A stretch of 64,000 bases of DNA, taken from positions 131,854 to 195,853 of the forward strand of contig MNCI01026140.1 in the NCBI GenBank assembly GCA_015680685.1, read 5' to 3'. The translations under genes were made by a program, and so were the position numbers. The notes under the pieces were generated by a model. It made no database searches. It had not been told where the DNA came from and was given only the letters and a program-made list of their open reading frames with translations. Shown here piece after piece: positions 34,920-46,300 of the stretch; the stretch's first letter is position 1; each line of letters opens with the position of its first letter. The stretch comes from Gnetum montanum (taxonomy: Eukaryota > Streptophyta > Gnetopsida > Gnetales > Gnetaceae).

Positions 34920-37900
34920 ATGATGGCTCCAAAGAAGGAACGCACAAATTTAGCATTTGCAAAGGTCAAGGAGGTGAAGAAAACCCTAGGGCGCGTGACA
35001 CAAGTGCGAGTCACAACATGGGTGGACACGCCGTTGACTCGGTAGGCTTACATACTCCCTCTGCATTTTCACGATTCTACTATCGTTTCTTATTCTTTTT
35101 TTTCTACTTTTATTTTGTATCCTAGTTTTATCCACCTATGTTTTCTGTCATTGCATTTTTTTGGCCTTTGCATTGCTGCTGTTGTCATCTTGGCCGCAGC
35201 GAGTGCATAAACGTTACGCCATCATTGCATGCAAGGTCATTTAAACCTCCATTACTGCAGTTGTCATAACCATAGGGGTTTGGAAAATTTAGTTACTTGG
35301 CTTTTGAATGGCATGAGGTAGGACCCTGAGGAGGGTTGGGCCATGCATGATGTGATAGTGTGACATGTGTTCCACTGGGACGTATTGTTAATCGTCCTGT
35401 TTGGGTTAATTTCTCTGTTGCTACGCTATGATATTTTTGCTGCACTAGCGCTTTCATGTTCTTACTACGCTATGTGTGGGAAGAGGGTATATGCTATGCT
35501 ATATGCATGGACTGCTAGGTATTGCTACGTTGCATGCACATTGCACTTAGACATGATGCTAACATTTGCTTGTTGTGTTGTGCAGGATGGGGCTAAGGCC
35601 AACTTTGATTATCTTCAAAATTGTAGGGGTCCTGTGTCATGCAAGAAAACTTGTGGCCAATGCTCCTCATCCCCATATACGTGTGGGGTAGCAAGGGATC
35701 TGGTTCAGGAAAGGAGCATAGGAGTTCCTACAATACCTCCTCGATCACTTCAAAGTGATCGTTTGGTCATACCTAGAGGAGGAGGAGGTGGCCACCATAA
35801 TAGAAGCCATATTGCCCAAGGTGAGTAGGGGCATCCTGAGGTTTCTGATGGATGGGGCAATCATGAGCAAGTAGGGAGAAGGATCTAGTCAATGCCCCAC
35901 AAGGGTAAGGCGTTTGGCCTGGATTTGGGATATGCCTGAGTACAGCTACTACCATCGTTACAACACATTGTTTATTGCATGTTATATGGTAACATGCTTC
36001 CAAAACCTACCAGGAACTGTCTACTGTGTTTTGTAGCTTTGTTCTGCTGTGTTGTGGAAAAATTTCCATATTGGCCAAATGCTAACAGTATGTTTTTATT
36101 ACCAGGTTCTACATCAACAACGACGGGGTTCACGATCGACCAGGCCTACTGACTACAACACATATAGCCCTACATGAGTTCTCTTCTGTTGAGAACCTAT
36201 GTGCGGGTGTGACTAGTCAATGCGGGAGTGAATACCACACCTACCCACACCTATACCCCATTCCCTACTATCAAAGTAAGGAGGCTAGTTGGCTCGATGA
36301 GGAGTGGGCAGAGCCCTTCAAACTGATCACAGTTGAACAAGTTCTAGTTAGTTTTCTGTCATTCCCGTTACTGTACAGACCCAGTAGGCCAAGAAGTATG
36401 TGTTGCATGCTTAATTTTCTTTGAAATTTTTGGATTTTCTATGTTGTTATGCCAAACAATTTTGCAAAAACTGTTATAGGGGCAAAGAAGCCCCAGGAGG
36501 TGATGGTGGTAACCGCCGAGACATAGGGGGCAAACATCTACTTCAAGTATGGAGAAGTAGATGCGAGCCAACGTTGGATAAGCGATGTGAATTTGGACTC
36601 CTTGGTTCAGAACATATAAAAGGCTAGGCTTATGGATCTATTCTTGGCCCTGAATCTGATCATTCTTTCCGCTGAGATGCTTTCCTTGGTCAACTCCTTT
36701 TTCGACAAGGCGGGCCGCTTTCACATGTGCATACAGGGCATATGGGTGGTCATTGAAATCAATGACCAGCTATTTGTGGACCAATTCGGTGTCCCCATCG
36801 ATGGCATTCCTATAGGGTTTGAAGGGCAAGAAGGAGCTCACCCTTTAGAAGAAGGACATTTAGAGGTGAATAGGGATTGCCAAGGAGCGGAAGGGGCTCC
36901 CCATGGAGAAGCTTAAAGAAGGAACCGTCAAGGAGATTTACCCTATCTTCCATACTTGCACATTCCCCCAGCTGCTTACCTAAGGGAAGGTCTTGGGGAT
37001 TGAGTAGGCCTATATAATGTATGAGGTCATTGAAGAGGGGGCCCCCTCTAGTTGGGCCAGATTTCTATGTAAAGGCTTGCAGACCAAAATTTTGGGGCTC
37101 TATAAGAAATCACAGTTCCATTCCAATATACATTATGCCTTTTACATAGCCTATTTGAGGCATTTTATGGAGTTTCTAGTGGTTCAATAGAATGGAGCAT
37201 GGGTCATGCAAAATTGCAACCAGATTTCTAGACCATGGGTCCGCCAGATCCTCTAGACCATCCGAGCCAAAGATCCCCCAGAAATAATTGGGGAGTCGCT
37301 CTTTGTAACGATTAAGGATCAGGTGACCCGCAACTTTCGTGGCCCAGATAGCGTAGGGGAGACACCCCTTGTTGTAGCCGGTAGCATGTCGTGGGGGGAA
37401 CGTCTCATAGCCGAGACTATGCCCAAAATGTTGCAGTGGAAGAGGCCTCCTCCAGCTAAGGAAACCCTTGGCATGGAGGAAGAGGAGGGGCAATGGCTAT
37501 AGCTTAAACTAAAGAAGACGCAACCCCCCATTGCTAAACACTTTTATTTAATGCCTACCATGTTATTGTCTACCACGCTATGCTACACTAGGAGGTGTAG
37601 TATAGCATAGCACCTACTTTAAGCTAACTTGTTTCAGACTAATGCAAACATGTTTCTTAACTAGCAGAGGAAGAAGAAGAAGAAGAAGAAGCCAATGAAG
37701 AGGTGTTGGCCCCTAAGACAGGGGCAACGAATAAAGACATGGAGGCCCCAGTCTCTGAAGAAAGGACCCCGATCAAGAAGGGAAGAACCCTTGTTGCTAA
37801 GGCAGGGGCTCTTGTTATTAGGGAGAATCCTCCTACTAATGAAGAGGAGTCTCCCTTGAATAAAAAAGATGTTGGTCTCCTAAAAGGAAAAGGCACCAAC

Positions 37901-39355
37901 ACATGAAGAAGAGGCTCGTATAGACTTGGAAGGGACCTCTGCCAAGGCTACCGCCACCATCTTGCATCAGCAAGAAGGGAGACTGCAATCAGACACTGAT
38001 GAGTTCAGTAATGTGTTTGCCTTGTCTTAGTCCATTTCAGCCATTGCTGATATGTTTAGTTATGTAACAAGTACTACTATTGATGCTGGAGGACCTCCTC
38101 CGACTAGTGCAGAATCATGGGTTGAGATCCCTGATAAGTTTGCGTACATGCAAGGAATCATCGACAACATGATCAGCCGCCATCAACAGATAAACCCTGA
38201 CGTGGGTAAGTAGTAGTGTAAGGTCCTCTCATGTTTCTATGCTAGAGTTTCTTGAGTTTGCTAATCTTGCTATGCTAACACGATTTCTATGCTCTTTGTG
38301 TCACGGCAGCCTCCCGAATTAAATGGGACACAACACAACCTTTGAAATTTGGTGTCATGCCTACATTCCTGCCTGACATGATCGAGGTGTCTGATCACAC
38401 ATACGATGAGGCTTGCAAATGAGCTTTGCACTTGGCACGCTCCTTGTGGGAGTATAAGCGCGTCAACGAGGACCTGTGGAAATGGGTCCAAAAAGCTGAG
38501 CAAAGGGAGGCCGACTTGAGCACTGAGGTAGAGGATCTCAAGTCAAGGAACGAGTTCCTTATAGCCTATGACACTAATAATGAGGACTGGCACAGGGTTG
38601 TGATAGATTACGCCAAGTTTTGGATAGTCGTGCATCAGAACATTGAAGACACCCATGAAATAATAGAACAACGGATGCAAATGGACTTGCTAGCCCAGAA
38701 GTGTCAAGATTTGAAAGATTTCAGCGCTAAGGTTTACGAATGGGTGCAGTCCTAGAAAAACCACAAACATATGTATAAACTGGAAAATGCCACCCATCGT
38801 AAATTGTACAGGGACGTTGCTATGGAGGCGTTTATGTATGAAGCATTCGTAAATGCCATTGATGCTTCTGAGACCTAAAAAAAGTTCAAAGAGCAAGTAA
38901 AGGTTATGAAATCTCCTGACCTAAAAGTGAACCTTCCCACAGGAGAAATCGTAATTGTCTTCTTTTCTCCGGGACCACCAAGGTGGACAACCATTGAAAG
39001 GGAGAGAGCTACTGCGGATGTTGAACTAAGAAATAGGCATTGGTTGGACATTATGGTAGAGGAGGTCTGGCACCACCTCGGGCTTGGTTTAGACTAGATA
39101 CCCTTCGAGATGGTAGGGTAGGCCCTTCTTAGGTTAGTTGCTTTCTACTGTATTAATGCCTATGCTCTATTGTAGTTTGTGTGCGTTGCTTTAGCTGACC
39201 ACTTCATTCCTACAATGCAAGCTCCAGATGAGGGGGCAGGGCCCATGGAGGAAGGGAATGAAGAATCGGTAGAGGAAAATGTAGGGGAAAGCGATGTAAA
39301 AGGTGATGATGCAGAAATGCATGGCAAAAATGATACGAATAGGGACAACCCATGA
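34920..39355 (+). pseudogene. seven-exon antisense cargo gene of B1
   Basis: Inferred exons: 34920-35041, 35586 to about 36035, 36106-36395, 36480-37533, 37668-38205, 38310-39132 and 39176-39355. The joined frame gives about 1,150 codons, starting MMAPKKERTN and ending DTNRDNP-stop. Splice sites include GTATGTG, GGTAAGTAG, TGTGCAG, ATTACCAG, ACTAGCAG and CACGGCAG. Exons 1, 3 and 7 have exactly the same lengths as in B2 (122, 290, 180). The protein has a basic start, a segment with WSYLEEEE and YYHRYNTLFIA, then INDQLFVDQFGVPIDG, an acidic Lys/Glu-rich exon 5 and a coiled-coil exon 6 (EYKRVNEDLWKWVQKAEQRE). Function is unknown; it weakly recalls plant transposon-type ORFs. Damage: stops in exons 2 and 4, the exon-2 donor deleted, the exon-4 donor GT changed to CT and a one-base insertion near 36820. 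Confidence 0.75.
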
Positions 39356-39431
39356 CAACATGGGATTTTTTTTTTAATTTTGAAATTTTGTAACTATTTT
39401 TGCAAGCATTTTCTAAAAGGCAAAAGTTTTG

Positions 39432-39437
39432 AATAAA
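39432..39437 (+). terminator. AATAAA signal of the antisense gene (B1)
   Basis: AATAAA 77 bases after the stop codon, in an AT-rich stretch. B2 has it at 55174-55179, 79 bases after the stop. It ends the gene just before the 27-bp array. Confidence 0.55.
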
Positions 39438-39526
39438 GAAGAGAATTTAAAAAAAGAAATTTATTTTGTATTAACTTGTTCATTATCTATGTGTTACATT
39501 TTGTGTAAAATGTTCATGCTTTCATG

Positions 39527-39770
39527 TGCTAGTTTTAGGCCATTTCGGGCCATTACTAGTTTTAGGCCATTTCAGGCCATTGCTAGTTTTAGGCCTTTTC
39601 GGGTCTTAGGAGGACATTTCTAGTTTTAGGCCATTTCAGGCCATTGCTAGTTTTAGGCCATTTCAGGCCATTACTAGTTTTAGGCCATTTTGGGCTATTG
39701 CTAGTTTTAGGCCATTTCAGGCCATTGCATAACATAGTTTTAGGCCATTTCGGGCCACTGCATAACATGC
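39527..39770. repeat. 27-bp tandem array downstream of the antisense gene (B1)
   Basis: Nine units of CTAGTTTTAGGCCATTTCGG followed by GCCATTG. Each has GGCC arms around a six-base loop. One unit is altered (GGGTCTTAGGAGGACA), and the same unit type is altered in B2. The unit is nine codons long, which makes long false reading frames with repeated WPKT on the minus strand. Confidence 0.9.
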
Positions 39771-39848
39771 CAAAAGGATGGTACATTAGCAAAGAAAAAG
39801 GTGGTGAATGTACAAGGAATGGAGATTGGGCAAGAAGCAGTGAGGTTG

Positions 39849-42800
39849 CTACACTATGCGTAGCTGCTTCTTGATCCAGCGTGGATTAAGAGAAACGTAA
39901 GGCCGAGGTGCTTTGCCAGGGCCTTCATTTGCATCATTGTCCCTCACTTGGAAGGGCAACTCAGTCCATGTGCTTTTGTTTTGGTAACCAGCTTACTAAG
40001 CCAATTCCCCCACTAGCTGGTTAATTTATGCATAAGCAGACACTTCATTCTAAGAGGTTACGACCTCTGAGCCCTATTCCATGTCTATGTTATTGATTAC
40101 TTATGTTGCTACTTTGTCACCATAGATCACCACCTTCCTCCCTGCATATGGTACGTGGATTTCCTAGTGAATGGGTGAGGAGATAGCCCTAAGTTGTGCC
40201 AACCATGATCTCCCCAAAATTAGGTTAAACCCAGGCATTTCCTTGACCATGATGAACATTGCATTTGTGGGGAACTGTTCCCCTACCACGAAGTCTATGT
40301 GGACTATGCCGTTCACCAGGATGCGTGCCCTATTGAAAGACCTCAGGCATGATGTCATTGTGGGCTTGATCTAGTCGACCAAGCCTAATTTGTCCACAAT
40401 AGGGAAGAGGATGACATTCGTGGCAGCCCCATCATCAACATGTACCCTTCGGATCCAGTGTTGGTTGACCCGAATTGTGATGAATAGAGGTGTTGTAGTT
40501 ACCTAACCCGTTTTGGGATCTTCCCTAATGGCGTCATCTTTGAAAGTAAGTTTAGATAGCTCTAGCTCTGGGAGTGCAGAGGGAAGCATGATCGAGTGGA
40601 TCGCTTCCTCTTCCACTGGCATGTCTATGTTGACTAGAATCGCTGTCAACATGCAGATCAGAGCCTCGCGGTGTGGGATAGACATCATGATTAGGTCGTA
40701 CAAGCTCAGTGTAGTGTCTTTTTGTTTTAGAGCTTGTTCAACCTGAGTGAAGATATCCAAGAGGTCTTGGCCACCCCCCTGTTTAATGTTATTCTCCTCT
40801 TCTATTCATCCCAGAGGATGGATTTCCTGAGGAGGGGTGACTTTGGATCTAGGCTCAGATCCTTTTTGGCAGGGTGGCACGGACTGTGCGGTTATAGCAA
40901 CGTTTGTCTTTGGTGACAAGGGTGTAGATGCAAGGGTGGAGACACAGGTTTGTAAGTATCAAGGATGGCACTCCCTTTTGATGTCTCACCTGTGAAACGT
41001 ACTTCCCAATTTTTAGAACGAGAAGGTTGTCCAGTTGTCTTATGTGGGGTAGGGGCTGTCGAATAGATCGGCCCCCTGATGATAAAAGGTGCTAACGATG
41101 TTAAGGCGCGGGGTGGCATGATTTTGCTAACAGGTGGCACGGAGATGGATTGCCAGGGAGGGACTCTTAGAATGAATGGCTATTATGAGCTTCGGCTAGC
41201 CTCCGGTGGTGCTAGTGCACTACGCTGAGTCACACGAACCACAAATGGCTGCTGGGGTGGCCTAGGATCACTATCAATACCGATGGTATTGATGAAGTAA
41301 CCAGAATTTTTAGCATTGAAGGGGTTTCTGTAGAATGCATAGATTGGTTCTCAGGGCATACAGGGTCTCTTTCATCCAACACCAGTTTTTCCTCATCAAT
41401 TAATCTTTGGATGTCATCTTGCAATGCCAGACAGTAATCTGTGTTGTGACCACACTGTTGGTGATAGTCACAAAACTTGTCCAATCTGAAACCCTTAGGA
41501 ACTAGGGGCTCATTGCGCAGGGCCAAGGAGGGGTTCCTAAGGAGCTCCTAGTAGCATTGATGTTTTCTAATTCCTTTTTCAACATCTTCTTATGTTGGAT
41601 GTGCCCCACTGCCAATAGCTGCTTCAGAAGTTTTGAAGGCTTGAGAGGCAGTGGGGTGTACTTTGAGCAATCTTTACGCTCAAAGTTCGATTTGGGTTGT
41701 GCAGATGTCTCAGTTATGGGAACTGGAGATTGCGGTCTGTTGCCCTACTTGGGCATGGGGTTAGTTGCGGGTATGGCCAGTTTCTTGTTGTTCTTGTTAC
41801 CATTGTTGTTAGGTTTAGGCTTCACCTCAATCACCGTAGTGGCCACTATGGTTGTTGGGGCCTTACCCTTGTCCTTCTTTCTAAAGGTGTTTTTGTAGGC
41901 AATGTAGGCTGGGTCTTTGCTTGCCTCAACCATGTCTTATATACTCTTACTCTAAGAAAAGGCTTAACTGAGAGTGCAAGGGGCAAGGTAGTACAGTTTA
42001 GACTTGATAAAGTCATTCATTGCACCCTCAAAGATGGCCAGCAAGTGGGCCTCCACGATGGGCTCATGAATTTCGTTAAGGGTTGCACTCCATTGCTGGA
42101 TGAACTTTTGGACCGGTTCCAAAGGCTCCTGCTTCATGCTCATCAGCTGGTTTAGCGTGGTTTCTAGCTTTAAGTTATACTTGAAGCATGTCACCAACTA
42201 GGTTAGAAGCTCTTCTAGAGTTGAAATGGATGAGCACAGTAGCACGTGGTACCAATCCAAGGCTCTCCCAGCTAGTGATATGGCAAAGACATGAATAATC
42301 GTATGTGGCCATTGTTGCAATAGGAGAGACTCAAACCTAAAGATAACCAAATGTGCGTTGGTATCCCCCTCCCTGTTGTACTTCATGAAGTGGGGGAGAG
42401 ACATCCCTGGGGGTAACATCAAAGTAGGGATTGCAAGGCTAATGGGGTCATCCTGGTAAAAGTCCATGACTTGTAATGTGTCAGACCCCATAGCCTTGAG
42501 GCATTTTATTTCCTCAGTGAGGGTTTGGATGAGCTGGAATTTTTGGTCTAAACCCTACGACAGTGTGGACGGTTGAGGAACTGCTGCCCATCTATGGAAT
42601 GGTGGGGGTGGTGGCGTGACCCACTGGTGGTACTTTTGGGATAGCCCCCGCAAACGGTGCTACTTGCATTGTCCACCACCCAGTAGGTGGTGCTGTCGAA
42701 GTAGCAACCACGGGTTGTGCTGCCAGATAGACCGCTTGTGTCATCGGTGGAATAGACCATAATCCCGTGTTGGGTTGTACCATTTGCGGGGTTTGGTAGG

Positions 42801-43659
42801 TCTAAGGGCAAACATGATGAGACATCTGCGACAGTTGTGGAATATGCAAAGAAGTGAATGGGGTCCACCATGTGCATGGGCCTGGGCCCACTACGGTTGG
42901 TGGGAGAGATGTGAACATAGGAATTGAAATGAAAGTTGCGTATGATTGTGAAGTAGGTACAGTATGAACATGCAGCAGGGTAGCCGTGATTGGTGCATAA
43001 TGCTCTATAGGAATGGACTGATGAATAGTTTGTTGAGGCATAGTTGTTGTAAATGAAATAGGGGAATAAGGGCGTTGATACGCCAGGAAGGTGACATGGC
43101 TACCCATTGCGATTGTAGTTGCAGGCTGCGGGAGTGTAGGCATGATTGCAAATGGAGCAGTGCTAGACAATGGATTAGCCTAGAAGGACTGGGTAGGAGG
43201 GATAGGAATAGGGTTGGTTTGACCTCCCTCATCAGATTGGGAATCGAGTTCCTCCTGTTCATCCTGGAAGGCATCATCCTAGCTAGACTATGTGTCCTGT
43301 TTCTCCCTAAGTCTAGCCAATTGGATTAGTTGGTCTAGAAGCCTTTGGTTTGTCTGTGTCAAAGGTATGGCTGTGCCAGGAGTCGGAACAAACTCATTCC
43401 CATCATAGTAAGCAAACTCGAAGCTTCGTTTGCCTTCGAACTCATGTACATCCAAAGGCAGGTTTTCCTAAACCTTTGCACAAAGGAAGTTATAATGCTC
43501 ATATTGTTGGGCCAAGCCCTCAAGTCCCCGATTTTGGATCCTGAGGGATCGACGTGTTTCCAGAGTCAGGTTCAGTGGTTATTTAGCACCTGTGATGCCT
43601 TGAACCATGATGGGAACTACAAGGTTAAAGGTATTAGCAGCAGTAGTTGCTAAAGTCAT
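39849..43659 (-). pseudogene. gag-protease of B1
   Basis: ATG at 43659 (minus). The N-terminal part has LAQQYEHYNFLCAK, then a Pro/Thr/Gln-rich region (43170-42800). The gag core follows at 42491-41964, with FAISLAGRALDWYH and FKYNLKLETTLNQL, and the zinc motif CDYHQQCGHNTDYC (CX2HX4HX4C) at about 41472-41433. Protease has VHVDDGAATN near 40450-40410 (active site D-D-G-A) and the flap end LILGRSW. The frame then continues through NPRWIKKQL to a stop at 39849. Gag coats the RNA and forms the particle; protease processes it. The frame changes at least three times between the N-terminal part, core, zinc motif and protease, and stops are present, so it is inactive. The same C-terminal NPxWxxKQL motif occurs in C. 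Confidence 0.85.
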
Positions 43660-44090
43660 TATTACTAAGCTAGAAAGTTTTGCAAATGTGAAAAAAAAAG
43701 TAAGGAAATTGGAAAGCTAAACAGTTTTGCGAACGGGAAGAACAAAGAAGTTAGCAAGCAATCAAAAAGGCTTTATGTCTTGTAGGGCTCTTGAGGAGCT
43801 GTCGAGATGACCGATCTATACCACATGATGCATAAACAACCACAAAAGGATGTCACGTTTACACTAGTGCAGGATAGGGTATAGAGCACATGCAAGTCTA
43901 CCGTAAGATAGGCAAGCTAGCTGGCAATCGGAGGCTTTATGTCATGTAGGACTCCTAAGGAACCGTCGAGGTGACCAATCTACACTGCATGACACGTAAA
44001 CAACCACAGACAGGTATCAAGTTTATGCCAATGCATATAAGGGTGCAGAAGGCTTACAAGATTACCATGACACGCAGAAAGGGCACCAAA
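43660..44090 (-). other. 5' leader of B1 with a 105-bp direct duplication
   Basis: Untranslated. Bases 43769-43872 are repeated at 43933-44036 (offset 164), both beginning GGCTTTATGTC and containing AACAACCACA. Roughly one base in six differs. Confidence 0.7.
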
Positions 44091-44109
44091 GGCCCTCCTT
44101 CTAGTGCTA
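44091..44109 (-). other. primer-binding site of B1 (tRNA-Asn type)
   Basis: On the minus strand TAGCACTAGAAGGAGGGCC, seven bases inside the LTR. Element C has the better kept TGGCACTAGAAGGAGGG. The plant tRNA-Asn 3' end would require TGGCGCTAGAAGGAGGG, so the single change is a CpG to CpA. The tRNA sequence is recalled from memory. Confidence 0.7.
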
Positions 44110-44116
44110 GAGAAAC

Positions 44117-45848
44117 TGTAGCGACCGAAAATGTTGACGACTGGAAAGAATGCTGAGAGATCTTTAGTTGATGATAGTCTCAACCCCGTATCCGTAGGAG
44201 GGCCGTACTGGATGGGATGGAAATGGGATGCCCTGAACAGTCTGGTCAATCAGGCAGGGACTTAGTTGGTGTTAATATAACCTTTTGCAATGTGTGATTT
44301 GAAAACAAGATTCTAAGTAATGCTGGAATGTAAAGGAGATAGAAAATAATGTAAAACATGATAATAAGCAAGAGACAAAGTAAAACATAGTTAGAAAAAT
44401 GCATCACTTCAAAGCTATGACTTTGCTCTGTCAAGGTGGGTACAATCAGTTGCATAGCTCTGGGAAGTGTAGAGATCTCGAGGGTAACCGAGACGTGTAG
44501 AGCAAGATGGTTGTGCACTTGGACACGGAGCTCCATTGTTAACAATGTGAAATGCTACCAAGGTGGTAGAAAAGAGTAGAAAAAAATGACAACGGAGTGT
44601 GCTCACTATTTACAATGTCAAAATAGAAGGCTTACAATGCTCAAGGTTACAGTACTCTCTTGCTTGCTTGTTAGCCAACGAAGTTGTCAACCAACTAGAT
44701 ATTGCCAAAGGACTTGGGGGGTCAAAAAGCTGAAAAATGTCAAAATAGATGGGGATCGAGAGAGAGAGAGAGAGAGAAAGAGCTCCTATAAGCATCGCTC
44801 ATTGGGGTATTTATAGGACCAAGGATGTGCATAAGATGTGGTTTGGATGCCACGTGCCTTGGGCCTATGCTGACCTATCTATGTTGCATGTGCCTGCATG
44901 ACCATTGGGTGAGCCTTCCATGCCATAATTACAAGTCTACCACATCATAATTACGTTGTCAAAGCAATGGTGTAATTAAGTGCGGTGCATTGATGTCGCG
45001 TAACCACTTGCCACATCTTGCTATGCTTTGTAGCGTAGCATTTGGCGTAGCATAGCATCTTGTCACGTTGTGCTACACTACGCAACGTAGCATAGCTGCC
45101 GGTTTGAAGCAAAGTCTACATTGTGTCTTGCTGCATGCCTTGGAAACTTTTGTGGTGTTGTGACTATTGGTTGTATGTTTGCTATGCTATCCTATGCTAC
45201 GTAGTTTATCATAGTGTAGCAGCTATCCTTAGTCACACAAACGTCGTCAGTCTGCAAACTTTGTCTTTTGCAATGGGAAGCTTGTGAACTTGCTGATCCC
45301 ATCCTTTGAGATGCCTTCTATCACTTCCATAGAATTTCTATGCCTCACTACACCATGTAGCTTAGTGTAGCATAGTAGCAAATATGACCTGCTTTTGGCC
45401 AAGTTTTCCGCTTTCTAATGGAAGGAGACATTGCTGATGGACTTAAAGTCGGGTGAGAGGACTGACCATCTAGCTTTTGCTATGCTGCACTACACTACGT
45501 AGCATGCCATAGCGTAGCACTGCGCTTCTACAAATGTCTCTTGAAGTCTGCTACGTGGCCTAGTGTAGCATAGCGTAGTGTAGCATAGGAAAACTCCTTG
45601 ACTAAGAAAACTTGCTGAAGCGTTTTACGCGTTCTTAGCATTGTTCCTAAGCATGTCGTTGGCTGGATGAACTACTTAGGTGGCTAGGCTAGAGAATCCA
45701 TTTCACTTGTTGACACCTGGGGTAGAAAATTTTCCAAACTAGACAGTTTGAACTTTAGAGCATCCATCTCCTGAAGAATTTCCATGAAACTACATGATTT
45801 GCAAAGACCTGGTGAAGCAAGGATGCCTTCAAATTTTGGGGTGTTTCA
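44117..45848 (-). mobile_element. shared LTR: 5' LTR of B1 and 3' LTR of B2
   Basis: 1732 bp, TGTAGCGACCGAAAA ... GGGGTGTTTCA. It has a primer site on its left (44091-44109) and a polypurine tract on its right (45849-45867). TATAAATA is at 44808-44815 with a (GA)n tract at 44759-44778. The U3 half (45020-45600) is dense in GCTACGCTA/TAGCGTAGC words. Confidence 0.9.
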
Positions 45849-45867
45849 TTGGCCCCTCTTTGTCGAC
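45849..45867 (-). other. polypurine tract of B2
   Basis: Same 19 bases as in B1, directly against the LTR end. Its inverted partial copy follows at 45887-45915. Confidence 0.85.
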
Positions 45868-46024
45868 GTCTGGAGGATGGGCTGGAGAGACATTGACAAA
45901 GAATATGAAACACCATAGAAGACAAAACACTAACGTTGCCGCACAGTGATCGTTGGGATGTTTCTTGGCTGCGCTAGGGATGTTCAATGTGTACTTGGCA
46001 TAGATGCATACTAGGGACGTGACG

Positions 46025-46265
46025 CGAACCCAATTTAAGGTCCTGGTAGACCGTGTGCTAGTTTAAGGTCCCAGCATACCGTCCATGCTAGTTTAATGTC
46101 ATAGGGATGTGTTATGCCAGTTTATAGTCATAGCAGACTAGTTATGCTAGTTTTACATCGTAGAGGATGCCTGCCACTAGTTTATCGTCATATGGGATGC
46201 TACTTGTTGTCGTTGCTAGTTTAACATCATAGCGAACGCACCATGTTGTTGCTGCCAGTTTATCG
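46025..46265. repeat. hairpin-motif array after pol (B2)
   Basis: About eight units of the AGTTTAAGGTC type, aligned with 30330-30590 of B1. Units differ mainly by transitions and some unit-internal changes. Confidence 0.8.
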
Positions 46266-46300
46266 TTATAGTGGATGGTGGAGATTGTCATCCTCATGCT

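Larger units (their letters stand above)
27600..45848 (-). mobile_element. Element B1: Tat-type Ty3/Gypsy element with antisense gene, 18.2 kb
   Basis: LTR to LTR: 3' LTR 27600-29273, polypurine tract, tail and motif array, pol (34037-30616), 50-bp array, antisense gene on the plus strand (34920-39355), 27-bp array, gag-protease (43659-39849), leader, primer site and 5' LTR 44117-45848. Dual RNase H (ordinary plus archaeal type) in pol defines the Tat lineage. The length is typical of large Tat/Ogre elements. The two LTRs differ at perhaps one base in seven to ten by eye, mostly transitions, so the copy is not recent. The five bases before it are GCCAT; the matching right copy, expected beyond B2, is outside the window. 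Confidence 0.88.

Noticed and set aside
35367-35585. The open frame that runs into exon 2 from 35367 as the true start of the antisense gene
   Set aside because: The preceding part ends in a TTTGCTTGTTGTGTTGTGCAG acceptor, and exon 2 is read in a different frame that joins exon 1 in phase.
39589-39792. Minus-strand frame with repeated WPKTSNGLK units (also 55358-55675), as a repeat protein
   Set aside because: It is the translation of the 27-bp array, whose unit happens to be nine codons. The array is not within a conserved frame of gag-pro, and the opposite strand gives an equally long false frame.
41557-42155. Plus-strand frames of 113 and 152 codons as genes
   Set aside because: They are shadows of the minus-strand gag core, which has the recognisable family motifs.
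44246-44545. 99-codon minus-strand frame inside the LTR, partly open also at 27807-28028
   Set aside because: It lies wholly in the LTR, has no known domain, and the two copies end differently. LTR similarity alone explains the shared frame.
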